Below are positions 36,369-45,034 of a stretch of DNA of 64,000 bases, in pieces (within the stretch, counting starts at the first letter, position 1; every line of letters starts with the position of its first letter). A model generated the notes under the pieces. The model was not told the origin of the DNA. It made no database searches and saw nothing but the letters and a program-made list of their open reading frames with translations. Source of the DNA: Bacteroidota bacterium (GTDB lineage: Bacteria > Bacteroidota > Ignavibacteria > Kapaibacteriales > UBA2268); contig JARKQC010000006.1 in the NCBI GenBank assembly GCA_029974985.1, forward strand, positions 47,356-111,355. Reading direction: 5' to 3'. A program made the position numbers and the translations under genes.

Positions 36369-37214
36369 TTAAAAATTCATATAATTTATTAAAATAAAAA
36401 GTGTAACACCCGCTAACACACGATATAAAATAAACAACATCGTGGTATTTTTCTTTAAATAACTAATAAGAAAATGTATTGCAAAGTAGCCACTTACACC
36501 AGAAACAATTGTTGCTATCAAAATATTAATTATATCATTCGAATCAACATAAACGATAGCTTCTTTAACTCCGAGTAAACCACTTGCAAGTACTGCCGGA
36601 ATACTTAGTAAAAAAGAAAATCTTGCCGCTGTTTCTCTATTCATACCAAGGAATAATCCCGCTGTAATAGTTGTTCCAGAACGCGACGCACCCGGAATGA
36701 GCGCCAAGCATTGCGCCAAACCTACTAAAATTGAATCTTTTAGAGTGATTTTATCAAGATTATTCTTAAAAGAAGCAGTTTTTTCGGCAATATATAATAT
36801 AATTGCTAAAATTATTAAACTAAATGCGATTACATTTAATTCCTTTGTAAAGCTACCCTCGATAAAATCTTTTAATAATAGTCCAATAATTACAATTGGA
36901 ATTGTTCCAAAAATAATAAACCAAGCTAATCGCGAATCCAGAGATTGCTCTTTTATTGATTTTCTGTTTGAAGAAAAATTTTCTTTAAAGAATTTTAGTG
37001 TGATATTTATAAGGTCATCTTTAAAATAAAATAATATAGAAATGAGTGTACCAAGCTGAATCATAGCAATAAAACTTGTCCACTGCTCGGGATTAGTGTC
37101 AGATATTAATCCCATAAATTTACCCGCTATCGTAAGGTGAGCAGTACTACTAACTGGGATAAACTCAGTTATTCCTTGAATTAAGCCTAAAATTATTGCT
37201 TGAATTATACTCAA
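36369..37214 (-). CDS. uppP: Undecaprenyl-diphosphatase
   Basis: 281 residues, eight or so membrane helices. Both family motifs are present: 'QGITEFIPVSSTAHLTI' near the N-terminus and 'ALIPGASRSGTTITAGLFLG' near 170. The enzyme removes phosphate from undecaprenyl diphosphate to recycle the lipid carrier for peptidoglycan. Also called BacA (bacitracin resistance). A promoter match lies upstream. Confidence 0.95.
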   Translation of the reverse strand: MSIIQAIILGLIQGITEFIPVSSTAHLTIAGKFMGLISDTNPEQWTSFIAMIQLGTLISILFYFKDDLINITLKFFKENFSSNRKSIKEQSLDSRLAWFIIFGTIPIVIIGLLLKDFIEGSFTKELNVIAFSLIILAIILYIAEKTASFKNNLDKITLKDSILVGLAQCLALIPGASRSGTTITAGLFLGMNRETAARFSFLLSIPAVLASGLLGVKEAIVYVDSNDIINILIATIVSGVSGYFAIHFLISYLKKNTTMLFILYRVLAGVTLFILINYMNF

Positions 37215-37271
37215 TTAAATATTCCTAATTATTTATAATTAAAGAAATGAAAATTCTGATTTAAATAAACT

Positions 37272-37302
37272 CAAAAATAATTAATTTTTTGTATAAGTAC
37301 AA
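37272..37302 (-). promoter_or_regulatory. Bacteroidota-type promoter for uppP
   Basis: On the minus strand, TTG (37302-37300), 20 bases, then TATTTTTG (37279-37272). The ATG at 37214 is ~58 bases downstream. Confidence 0.45.
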
Positions 37303-37448
37303 TTTTATAATGATTTAGTTCGAAAATATAATTTTGATATTTAATAATATCAATTCTATAATAAAAAGTGAATAATATTTATATTAATTGTAGTATTGAT
37401 ATTCTTTTCTATTGAATATTAAAAATACAAGATGGGGGGTTATATTTA

Positions 37449-37700
37449 GGTAGGATAAGCATTTTTGCTTGTCCCCTAAAATTCCTAATTAACTTTTTTC
37501 GGAGAGGGTTTGGGTGAGGTAATAAAATAAGTTGTCCTACACCTCACAGGTGTTGGACAACTGGAGTAAATGTGGGTAGGATAAGCATTTTTGCTTGTCC
37601 CCTAAAATTCCTAATTAACTTTTTTCGGAGAGGGTTTGGGTGAGGTAATAAAATAAGTTGTCCTACACTTCACAGGTGTAGGACAACTGGAGAACTGAGA
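37449..37700. repeat. Two tandem copies of a ~126-bp hairpin-bearing repeat
   Basis: 37449-37574 and 37575-37700 are near-identical, differing by two bases in the hairpin and over the last dozen. Each contains GGTAGGATAAGCA followed by TGCTTG and a hairpin with a 13-bp stem (AGTTGTCCTACAC with GTGTAGGACAACT): 37530-37562 with one mismatch, 37656-37688 perfect. Similar units recur at 63.65-63.8 kb. Confidence 0.9.
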
Positions 37701-37758
37701 CAATGGGGCATACCCCATTGTCTATAAACTACACAACTACACTTTCAAAGTGTAGGAC
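37699..37758. repeat. Two further hairpins of the same repeat family
   Basis: GACAATGGGG/CCCCATTGTC (37699-37722) is a perfect 10-bp stem with a 4-base loop. CTACACTTT/AAAGTGTAG (37737-37755) resembles the stem in the preceding repeats. Confidence 0.8.
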
Positions 37759-37806
37759 ATCTGGAGAAGTTAAATGTATTACTAATTAATTAAAATGGAG
37801 TTCGCA

Positions 37807-39108
37807 ATGAAGCGATACTTAATAATTTTTGTGCTATTTATGTGTAGCGCAGTAGTGTTATTTGGGCAGGAGCCTAAAGATAGCGATACTGTCTGGGTTA
37901 ATAAAATTGGGAGTGAAGTTAAAAATGTAAAATTCAGCCCTGACGGACAGTTTATTTATGCCGCTGCTTTAGGTAGAAAACCGTTGAAATTAAGTACTGA
38001 GACTGGAGAAATATTAAAGGAATATGATGGATTACAATTTTCAAATGATGCACGATGGACACCTTTAGACATTTCAACAGACGGTAAATGGCTTATTAGC
38101 GGAGATTATGGAAACGAATTGAAAATTTGGGATACCGAAACAGGATTGGTAGTAAAAACACTAAATACAAATAATACTGAATCACAGAATAATAAATTCA
38201 ATACAGTATCAATTAGTCCAGATAAACGTTTTGTATTTGCAACAAATATGTATTGGATTGGTACAGAAACTTTTATCCAATCAATTCTGATATGGGATTT
38301 AGAAAGTGGGGAATTGTTAAAGGAAATTCAGTCACGCTTTGTTACAAAAGTTGTTGCAAGTCCAGATAATAAATATTTTGCAGTCAGTTATGAGAGGTCG
38401 GAAGGCAGTAAAATTTTGCCAAGCGAAATTGATTTATATGAAATGGGAACATGGAACAAGATAATAACTTTAGGCAAACATGATTCTAAGGTATCAGATA
38501 TATCATTCTCACGCGACGGCACACTACTTGCTTCATGCGGTTGGGATGGAGTAATTAAGATTTGGGATGTTGAGCAGAAAAAAATGGTGAACGAAATAAA
38601 AGATGAATATTATGGTTATTCAATTGGGTTTATTGACAATTTTAAGATAATTTATGGTGGTGGATTTTTTGATCAAAAATTTATGAAAATTTTTAATTTA
38701 CAAACAAATGAAATATTAGGAAGGATAAAAATAGACCACCCTATTGAATTAGACATTAATAATACAAAACACTATTGTGTTGTAGCAAATTCAGATTATA
38801 TACTTCTATTCGACTATTTGGTAATTACTGGAATTAACAATTCCAATTCAACAAGTACAGAGTTAATTAAACCTAATCCCACAAAAAATAATACTGAAAT
38901 TAATATTTCAATTTTAATAAATGGTAATTATGACATAACTGTTTTTGATAATAATTCCCAAAAAATTGATGTAATATATATTGGTTTTTTGGAGATGGGA
39001 GTACATACATTTACTTGGAATGCTTCAAAATACCCTTCTGGTACTTATTTTTGTAAAATAACTTCAAATACTTTTTCAAAAACGTATAAAATAATGGTGA
39101 TGAAATGA
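37807..39108 (+). CDS. Secreted WD40-repeat protein with type IX sorting domain
   Basis: 433 residues from the ATG at 37807, which has GGAG 6 bases upstream (the ATG at 37795 does not). A signal peptide ends near 'VVLFGQ'. WD40-like blades recur: 'NVKFSPDGQFIYAAAL', 'DISTDGKWLISGDYGNELKI', 'DISFSRDGTLLASCGWDGVI'. The C-terminal ~80 residues ('KPNPTKNNTEINISI', 'YPSGTYFCKITSN') are a type IX sorting domain. Surface or secreted; partner unknown. The next ORF starts within its stop codon (ATGA). Confidence 0.85.
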   Translation: MKRYLIIFVLFMCSAVVLFGQEPKDSDTVWVNKIGSEVKNVKFSPDGQFIYAAALGRKPLKLSTETGEILKEYDGLQFSNDARWTPLDISTDGKWLISGDYGNELKIWDTETGLVVKTLNTNNTESQNNKFNTVSISPDKRFVFATNMYWIGTETFIQSILIWDLESGELLKEIQSRFVTKVVASPDNKYFAVSYERSEGSKILPSEIDLYEMGTWNKIITLGKHDSKVSDISFSRDGTLLASCGWDGVIKIWDVEQKKMVNEIKDEYYGYSIGFIDNFKIIYGGGFFDQKFMKIFNLQTNEILGRIKIDHPIELDINNTKHYCVVANSDYILLFDYLVITGINNSNSTSTELIKPNPTKNNTEINISILINGNYDITVFDNNSQKIDVIYIGFLEMGVHTFTWNASKYPSGTYFCKITSNTFSKTYKIMVMK

Positions 39109-39338
39109 AAAATAAATTATATTTGATAATTATATTAATTATGGCACTTAATATAAATTTGCACTCTCAAGATAGTGAACCAACACCATTAAAATTTAAT
39201 TTTATTATTAATGGTAATACTATCACAAATCAACCATTTTCAAGTGAGTATTTTCAGCAGAAAAAGTTTAGTCTCGGTGCTCAATGGGGAGCGCATAGCC
39301 GAATGATGAAGGCTTTAGATTCTTCACTTCGTTCATAA
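39105..39338 (+). CDS. Short exported ORF, possibly a truncated remnant
   Basis: 77 residues. A clear signal peptide ('IIILIMALNINLHSQ') is followed by only ~55 residues of unrecognised sequence ending 'MKALDSSLRS'. It overlaps the WD40 gene by 4 bp (ATGA), a typical operon join. The length and lack of a finished domain suggest the start of a longer gene cut off by a stop at 39336-39338, but I cannot find a continuing frame downstream. Could be a genuine small secreted protein. Confidence 0.4.
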   Translation: MKNKLYLIIILIMALNINLHSQDSEPTPLKFNFIINGNTITNQPFSSEYFQQKKFSLGAQWGAHSRMMKALDSSLRS

Positions 39339-39550
39339 TTGCACGAGACCTTACCTAACCTCTCCAAGACGAAGGAAAATTATACGTTTAGAGACAAGTA
39401 ATATAATTGTTCTATCAACTATCAATTATCCACTAATTTTGATCATTAAGCAAAATATTCATTTTTCACTATGTTCAATTTGAAAAAAAAGAAAAAATAG
39501 ATAAACAAGTCTATTAAATTTTTAGAAAACAATATATTGGATAAAAAATA

Positions 39551-40117
39551 ATGAAATTTGAAACTGGAAATAATGCAAGTATAATAACTCATCATGGAGT
39601 AACACCTAAAATTCATCAATCTGCCTTTCTGTGCGAGGGAGTAAAGATTATTGGCGATGTAGAAATTGGCGAGAATGTATCAGTATGGTATAATACGGTA
39701 ATACGAGGCGACGTAAATTATATTCGTATTGGCGATAACTCGAATATTCAAGATATGTGTATGCTTCACGTTACAAATAAAATTTGGCCCCTTATAATTG
39801 AGAAAAATGTTTCGTTAGCACATTCTGTTAGTGTTCATGGCTGTGTTCTAAAAGAGGGTTGTCTTATTGGAATTGGTGCGGCAGTTCTTGATGGTGCCGA
39901 AGTCGGTGAATATGCATTAGTTGGTGCGGGAGCAGTTGTAAGAGAGGGCTTTAAAGTGCCTCCAAGAACTCTCGTTGCAGGCGTACCCGCTAAAATCATA
40001 AGAGAATTGACTGATAAAGAAATCGAAAGAGTCAGCTCGACTCCTTATAATTATATAAAATATGTTAAGGAATATAGAGAAGAATATGAGAATTATTTAA
40101 ACTCTATTGAAAAATAA
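39551..40117 (+). CDS. Gamma-carbonic anhydrase-like hexapeptide protein
   Basis: 188 residues. A left-handed beta-helix of hexapeptide repeats ('VKIIGDVEIGENVSVWYNTV', 'CLIGIGAAVLDGAEVGEYAL') with the gamma-CA His positions ('CMLHVTNK', 'SLAHSVSVHGC'). Members form trimers with a metal at subunit interfaces; many bacterial ones (YrdA/PaaY-like) have weak or thioesterase activity. So a metal-binding trimer is well supported; carbonic anhydrase activity is only possible. A single gene. Confidence 0.85.
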   Translation: MKFETGNNASIITHHGVTPKIHQSAFLCEGVKIIGDVEIGENVSVWYNTVIRGDVNYIRIGDNSNIQDMCMLHVTNKIWPLIIEKNVSLAHSVSVHGCVLKEGCLIGIGAAVLDGAEVGEYALVGAGAVVREGFKVPPRTLVAGVPAKIIRELTDKEIERVSSTPYNYIKYVKEYREEYENYLNSIEK

Positions 40118-40421
40118 AATTTATCTAATCAAAATAATTATTTTCTAAATACTTTATATTAAATGATATATTAAAATAATAATATAAATGTTGAAAACTT
40201 TTTAGATGTTTTATACTAATATCTAAAGTTTTCTATCGTTATTTGTAATTACAAAATTTGAAATATATTGATTTATTCTCTTAAAAAAATCTTTAATTGA
40301 TTTATTTGTAAATACTATATTATCAATCAATTATACAATATTTAGTAGTTTAATCAATAATATTTATTTCACATTTTTAAATAAATTGAATTATATATAA
40401 ATAAAATAAATTGAGTATCTA
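40118..40421. other. AT-rich region upstream of nrdJ
   Basis: 304 bp with no gene. No cobalamin riboswitch was recognised. A pair of weak NrdR-box-like sequences lies at 40312-40348. Confidence 0.5.
40312..40348 (+). promoter_or_regulatory. Possible pair of NrdR boxes
   Basis: Sites starting at 40312 and 40333 fit the 16-base NrdR consensus at about 11 and 13 positions, 21 bases apart (two helical turns). NrdR represses ribonucleotide reductase genes, and the gene downstream is nrdJ. AT-rich sequence makes chance matches easy. Confidence 0.3.
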
Positions 40422-43400
40422 ATGAAAATCCAAAGACGTTTTACAAAAGAGGGTACAAGCCCATACGAGCTGTTTACATATACTCGACGTTCATCTGTAT
40501 TGCGTAATCCAGATGGTTCGATTGTATTCGATATGAAGGATATAGAAGTTCCGACAGGTTGGTCTCAACTTGCTACCGATATCCTTGCACAAAAATACTT
40601 TCGTAAGACGGGTGTTCCTCAATTTGATGAATTTTCTTTGCCAATTTTAGATGAAAATGGTAAGCAAAAACTTGGTTCGGAAAATTCTATTAAGCAGGTT
40701 GTTCATAGGCTTGCAGGTGCTTGGCACGACTGGGCAGAACGCTATAATTATTTCGATACAGAAAAAGATGGTGAAATTTTTTATGACGAGGTAGCTTATA
40801 TGCTTCTAAAACAGATGTGCGCCCCAAATTCACCTCAATGGTTCAATACTGGTTTGCACTATGCTTATGGAATAACTGGAACGGGTCAAGGTCATTATTA
40901 TGTATCGCCAGAAACTCAAGAAATAGTAAAAAGTCTCGATGCATATTCGCGTCCACAGCCACACGCTTGTTTTATTCAATCTGTAAATGATGACCTCGTT
41001 GGCGAAAATGGTATATTTGATTTGGCAACTCGCGAGGCAAGGATTTTCAAATATGGAAGTGGCACAGGTACAAATTTTTCGAGTTTACGCGGTGCGGGTG
41101 AGAAACTTTCTGGTGGAGGCTATTCTTCGGGTTTAATGAGTTTTCTAAAAATTTATGATCGTGCCGCTGGTGCGATTAAGTCGGGCGGAACAACTCGTAG
41201 AGCGGCAAAAATGGTTATCGTAGATATAGATCATCCAGATATCGAAGAATTTATTGTGTGGAAAGCAAACGAAGAGGAAAAAGTTGCGGCATTGGTTGCT
41301 GGTTCTAAAATAAATTCAAAATTTATGCAAGCAATTCTTGATGAATCAGTATCAAATTCGACAGATATTAAAAAGAATAAAAAATTAAAAATATTAATTC
41401 AAAAAGCATTAAATAGAGGAATTCCTTTAAATCATATTAAAAGAATTCTCGATTTAGTTGACCAAGGTTTTACTTCGGTTAATTTCCAACAATTTGATAC
41501 TCATTACGAGGGCGAGGCATATCTTACTGTAAGCGGTCAGAATTCTAATAATTCAGTTCGCGTTACAAATGATTTTATGACTGCAGTAGAAAATGATGAA
41601 ATATGGGAATTACGTTGGCGTAAAGATGGCGAAGTTGCTAAAGTTGTGCGTGCAAGAGACTTATGGGAAAAAATCAATTTAAGTGCTTGGAAAAGTGCAG
41701 ACCCCGGATTACAATTCGATACTACTATTAACGAATGGCATACTTGCCCAAATTCTGGACGAATAAATGGCAGTAATCCTTGCAGCGAATATATGTTTCT
41801 TGATGATACTGCTTGTAATTTAGCAAGTCTTAATTTGATGAAATTTTATGACGAAGAATCGGATACATTAAGAATTGAAGATTTTAAACACGCTATAAGA
41901 TTATGGACTATCGTACTCGAAATTTCTGTTCTTATGGCACAATTCCCATCTAAACGAGTTGCTGAATTAAGTTATAAATTTAGAACTCTCGGATTAGGCT
42001 ATGCAAATTTAGGTTCACTATTAATGGTTAATGGAATTCCTTATGATTCACACGAGGCATTAGCTTGGACGGGTGCTATAACTGCTATTTTAACTGGGCA
42101 AGCATATTCAACTTCTGCAGAAATTGCAAAGGAACTTGGCGCATTTTCTGAATACGAACTTAATCGCGATAGTATGCTTAAAGTTATAAGAAATCATCGC
42201 AGAGCCGCATATAATGCAAATCCTTCTGAATATGAAGACTTAACTATAAGACCAAAGGGAATAAATCCAAAATACGCACCAGATTATTTAGTAGAAGCCG
42301 CAAAGGAATGTTGGGATAAGGCACTCGATTTAGGCACAAAATATGGATATAGAAATGCACAAGTTACCGTTATAGCTCCTACGGGAACAATTGGACTTGT
42401 TATGGATTGCGATACTACGGGTATCGAGCCAGATTTTGCGATTGTAAAATATAAAAAACTCGCTGGTGGCGGATATTTCAAAATCGTTAATCAGTCTGTA
42501 CATAAAGCACTTACAAAATTAGGTTATACCGACGAGCAAATCGAAGATATCGAAAAATATTCCAAAGGTAGCGGCACACTAATTTCTTGCCCACATATTA
42601 ACAAAAAATCCTTGAAAGAAAAAGGTTTTACTGACGATAAAATTGATATTATCGAAAAACAGCTCGATAATGTTTTTGATATAAAATTTGCATTTAATAA
42701 ATGGACATTAGGCGAAGATTTTATTCAATCTCTCGGTATTCAAAAAAATCTTATAGACGACCCTGCTTTTGATTTACTGAGCTCGCTTGGTTTTAGTGAT
42801 AAACAAATTGATGAAGCAAATGATTTTATTTGCGGTACAATGATGCTCGAAGGGGCGCCACATCTGAAAGAAGAGCATTTGAAAATTTTTGATACAGCTA
42901 ATAAATGCGGAAAACGTGGAGAGCGATTTATTGATTATATGGCACATATTAATATTATGGCGGCAGCTCAGCCTTTTATTACGGGTGCAATATCAAAAAC
43001 TGTAAATATGCCCGCAGAAGCTACAATTAGCCAAATTAGTGGTTTGCATATAAAATCGTGGAAAATGATGTTAAAAGCCATTGCTTTATATCGCGACGGC
43101 TCTAAATTATCGCAACCATTGAACTCATCTAATCTTAAAGACTTAGATGAAGTCGTTTCGCTTGGTGATGAAAATACATTAGATGAAAACAAAGGTCCGA
43201 ACCATGTTCAAGAAATTATTGCAGACAAAATTCATTATAAATTAAAACGCCATAAATTACCAAAGAAGCGAGATGGTCATATTCGAGAGGCGGTAGTTGG
43301 TGGACATAAATTATTCTTGCGTACCGGCGAATATGAAGATGGTAGTTTAGGTGAAATTTTTATTGATATGTACAAAGAAGGTGCTTCGTTCCGTGGGCTT

Positions 43401-43931
43401 ATGAATAGCTTTGCAATTCTTGCATCGAAAGCATTACAATATGGTGTGCCACTCGAAGATTTAGTAGAGACATTTACTTTTACAAGATTCGAACCTTCGG
43501 GACCTGTCGAGGGACACGAAGTAATTAAAAATGCAACATCTATTTTGGATTATGTTTTCCGCTCATTAGGTTATGATTATTTGAATAGAACTGATTTTGT
43601 TCACGTAAAAGCTGTTGATGAACTTGCCGAATCAAATTCCAATGGCATAAATAATACAAATGGAGTTGATAAAAATAATTTAGAAATTACAAATATTAAT
43701 TCAGAACCAACAAATAATGAAGAAATAGTTTCTATACTTGTTTCAAACGAAATTAGCACTGAATCAGATTTAGAAAATGTAAAAAAACAAGTTAAAGTCG
43801 GCTCGAGTAGCGAAGCAAAAACATTCGGTTATACTGGTGAATACTGTACAAATTGCGGCTCTATGCGTGTTAAACGAAATGGCAGTTGTACTGTTTGCGA
43901 GGATTGTGGCTCTACAAGTGGCTGTTCATAA
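40422..43931 (+). CDS. nrdJ: Adenosylcobalamin-dependent ribonucleotide reductase (class II)
   Basis: 1169 residues, the long form. The N-terminal redox region has 'KQMCAPNSPQWFNTGLHYAY' and 'PHACFIQSVNDDLV'. The active-site segment is 'GSNPCSEYMFLDDTACNLAS' (Asn-Cys-Glu radical residues), and 'VIAPTGTIGLVMDCDTTGIE' is conserved. The C-terminal tail ends in a Cys-rich zinc-ribbon-like motif ('YCTNCGSMRVKRNGSC', then 'CEDCGSTSGCS'), probably for recycling the active-site disulfide. It reduces ribonucleotides to deoxyribonucleotides without needing oxygen but needing B12. No cobalamin riboswitch is visible. Confident on class. Confidence 0.95.
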   Translation: MKIQRRFTKEGTSPYELFTYTRRSSVLRNPDGSIVFDMKDIEVPTGWSQLATDILAQKYFRKTGVPQFDEFSLPILDENGKQKLGSENSIKQVVHRLAGAWHDWAERYNYFDTEKDGEIFYDEVAYMLLKQMCAPNSPQWFNTGLHYAYGITGTGQGHYYVSPETQEIVKSLDAYSRPQPHACFIQSVNDDLVGENGIFDLATREARIFKYGSGTGTNFSSLRGAGEKLSGGGYSSGLMSFLKIYDRAAGAIKSGGTTRRAAKMVIVDIDHPDIEEFIVWKANEEEKVAALVAGSKINSKFMQAILDESVSNSTDIKKNKKLKILIQKALNRGIPLNHIKRILDLVDQGFTSVNFQQFDTHYEGEAYLTVSGQNSNNSVRVTNDFMTAVENDEIWELRWRKDGEVAKVVRARDLWEKINLSAWKSADPGLQFDTTINEWHTCPNSGRINGSNPCSEYMFLDDTACNLASLNLMKFYDEESDTLRIEDFKHAIRLWTIVLEISVLMAQFPSKRVAELSYKFRTLGLGYANLGSLLMVNGIPYDSHEALAWTGAITAILTGQAYSTSAEIAKELGAFSEYELNRDSMLKVIRNHRRAAYNANPSEYEDLTIRPKGINPKYAPDYLVEAAKECWDKALDLGTKYGYRNAQVTVIAPTGTIGLVMDCDTTGIEPDFAIVKYKKLAGGGYFKIVNQSVHKALTKLGYTDEQIEDIEKYSKGSGTLISCPHINKKSLKEKGFTDDKIDIIEKQLDNVFDIKFAFNKWTLGEDFIQSLGIQKNLIDDPAFDLLSSLGFSDKQIDEANDFICGTMMLEGAPHLKEEHLKIFDTANKCGKRGERFIDYMAHINIMAAAQPFITGAISKTVNMPAEATISQISGLHIKSWKMMLKAIALYRDGSKLSQPLNSSNLKDLDEVVSLGDENTLDENKGPNHVQEIIADKIHYKLKRHKLPKKRDGHIREAVVGGHKLFLRTGEYEDGSLGEIFIDMYKEGASFRGLMNSFAILASKALQYGVPLEDLVETFTFTRFEPSGPVEGHEVIKNATSILDYVFRSLGYDYLNRTDFVHVKAVDELAESNSNGINNTNGVDKNNLEITNINSEPTNNEEIVSILVSNEISTESDLENVKKQVKVGSSSEAKTFGYTGEYCTNCGSMRVKRNGSCTVCEDCGSTSGCS

Positions 43932-44437
43932 TTTTGTAAAAATTTGTAATTTTTTTATTATAAAATTAATTTTAAAGCCCGATAGATTCTGTCGGTTTTT
44001 TTATTATTCTGATATTTGTAGGGGTTAAAGTTTGCTCTACCCTCAAATAAGAGAAAAAATATATAAATAAGGGGGCGGATAAGCTCCACCGCAAAAATTT
44101 GATATACAACAAGCAAGGATGCTTGAGACTGTCTCATAAGCATCAAAAATCAAATAAAACGTGACAAAAGGTCTATCAAAAATGATGACCTTGATTAAAA
44201 AAACTCAATGTGGACGATTTATTAAGGTCGTTTTTTTGAAAGAATTTTCTAAAAATACTTTAGAGACAGCCTCAGACATCTTGTCTGAAAAGATAAATTA
44301 TCTTAAACAAGCAAGAAGATTGTTCTACCATTTTTTTCATAATTCATAATACATAATTGATAATACTCTACATCGCTGATGATATAGGGCATTCTATATT
44401 ATGTTTAAAGTATTATCATACTACTGTCAAGCAAATC
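43932..44437. other. Intergenic region with decayed repeat sequence
   Basis: 506 bp. After the nrdJ terminator it holds short hairpins (GAGACTGTCTC near 44127; CAGACATCTTGTCTG near 44275) and 'ACAAGCAAGGATGCTTG' (44109-44125), a degenerate form of the repeat family at 37.5 and 63.7 kb. No gene recognised. Confidence 0.5.
43979..44002 (+). terminator. Terminator after nrdJ
   Basis: CCGATAG pairs with CTGTCGG (one G-T pair) around a 3-base loop, followed by seven T. Confidence 0.8.
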
Positions 44438-44826
44438 TTAATCGGAATGTTTATTAATACCTTCTACTTTAACTCGTGAATATTTTGTATTTATAATATA
44501 ACTGATCACAGCAAAAAATATTCCTAATCCTAAACTAAGAAGTATATTTTTAGTGCAAAAATGACTAGCTCGCCCCATAATAAGTTCACTATAAATTGAT
44601 TTGAACATCCAAAACAAAAAGCAATAAAACATATAATATAAATAGTTAGTTTATTTGCATTAAAAACAACTAAATCATAATTCGATATTTTATAATACTT
44701 CAAAGCAGATACCAAAAAAATTGAAGTTATAAACCAAGGCACTATATTAAGAATTGGGGTTATAATATCACTCTTATTATACTGTAAAATAGTGATACTC
44801 ACCGTAAAAGAAACTAATGAAAACAC
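44438..44826 (-). pseudogene. Decayed small membrane-protein gene (probable frameshift)
   Basis: Two overlapping minus-strand frames (44530-44826 and 44438-44632) both look like membrane protein. The first gives 'NIVPWFITSIFLVSALKYY' and 'LTIYIICFIAFCFGC'; the second continues with 'NILLSLGLGIFFAVISYIIN' and a charged tail. A one-step frame change in the overlap would join them into a ~125-residue protein with four helices. Upstream the frame stays open past 44826 without an ATG. No family recognised. Weak call. Confidence 0.3.
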
Positions 44827-45034
44827 GATATAAACAAAATTAATAATTTTTACTAATTTTTTGTTTAATTCATCCTTTATATTAAGCCTCTATAAATATA
44901 AAATATATAAATAATATTTATGAATTACATCATACCAATAACAACAGAACCAGCTTCTATATCTAACACACTCCCATCAAACTACTAAACAAATATAATA
45001 AAATTTCAAATCCACCAGATTATTTTTTGAGAAT

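Larger units (their letters stand above)
37215..37806. other. Repeat-rich intergenic region after uppP
   Basis: 592 bp between divergent uppP and the WD40 gene. It carries the uppP promoter candidate, a ~126-bp tandem duplication (37449-37700) and several hairpins. No ORF of note. Confidence 0.7.

Noticed and set aside
37449..37700. Possible CRISPR array
   Set aside because: Only two long adjacent copies with no spacers between short repeats, and no cas genes nearby.
40118..40421. Cobalamin riboswitch upstream of the B12-dependent RNR
   Set aside because: No B12-box-like sequence or matching stem pattern was seen in the AT-rich leader.
44161..44349. A 62-codon plus-strand frame after nrdJ
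   Set aside because: No signal, domain or ribosome-binding site, and it lies within hairpin-bearing decayed sequence.
43932..45034. Insertion-sequence remnant
   Set aside because: Short inverted words are present but no transposase fragment or paired terminal repeats could be found.
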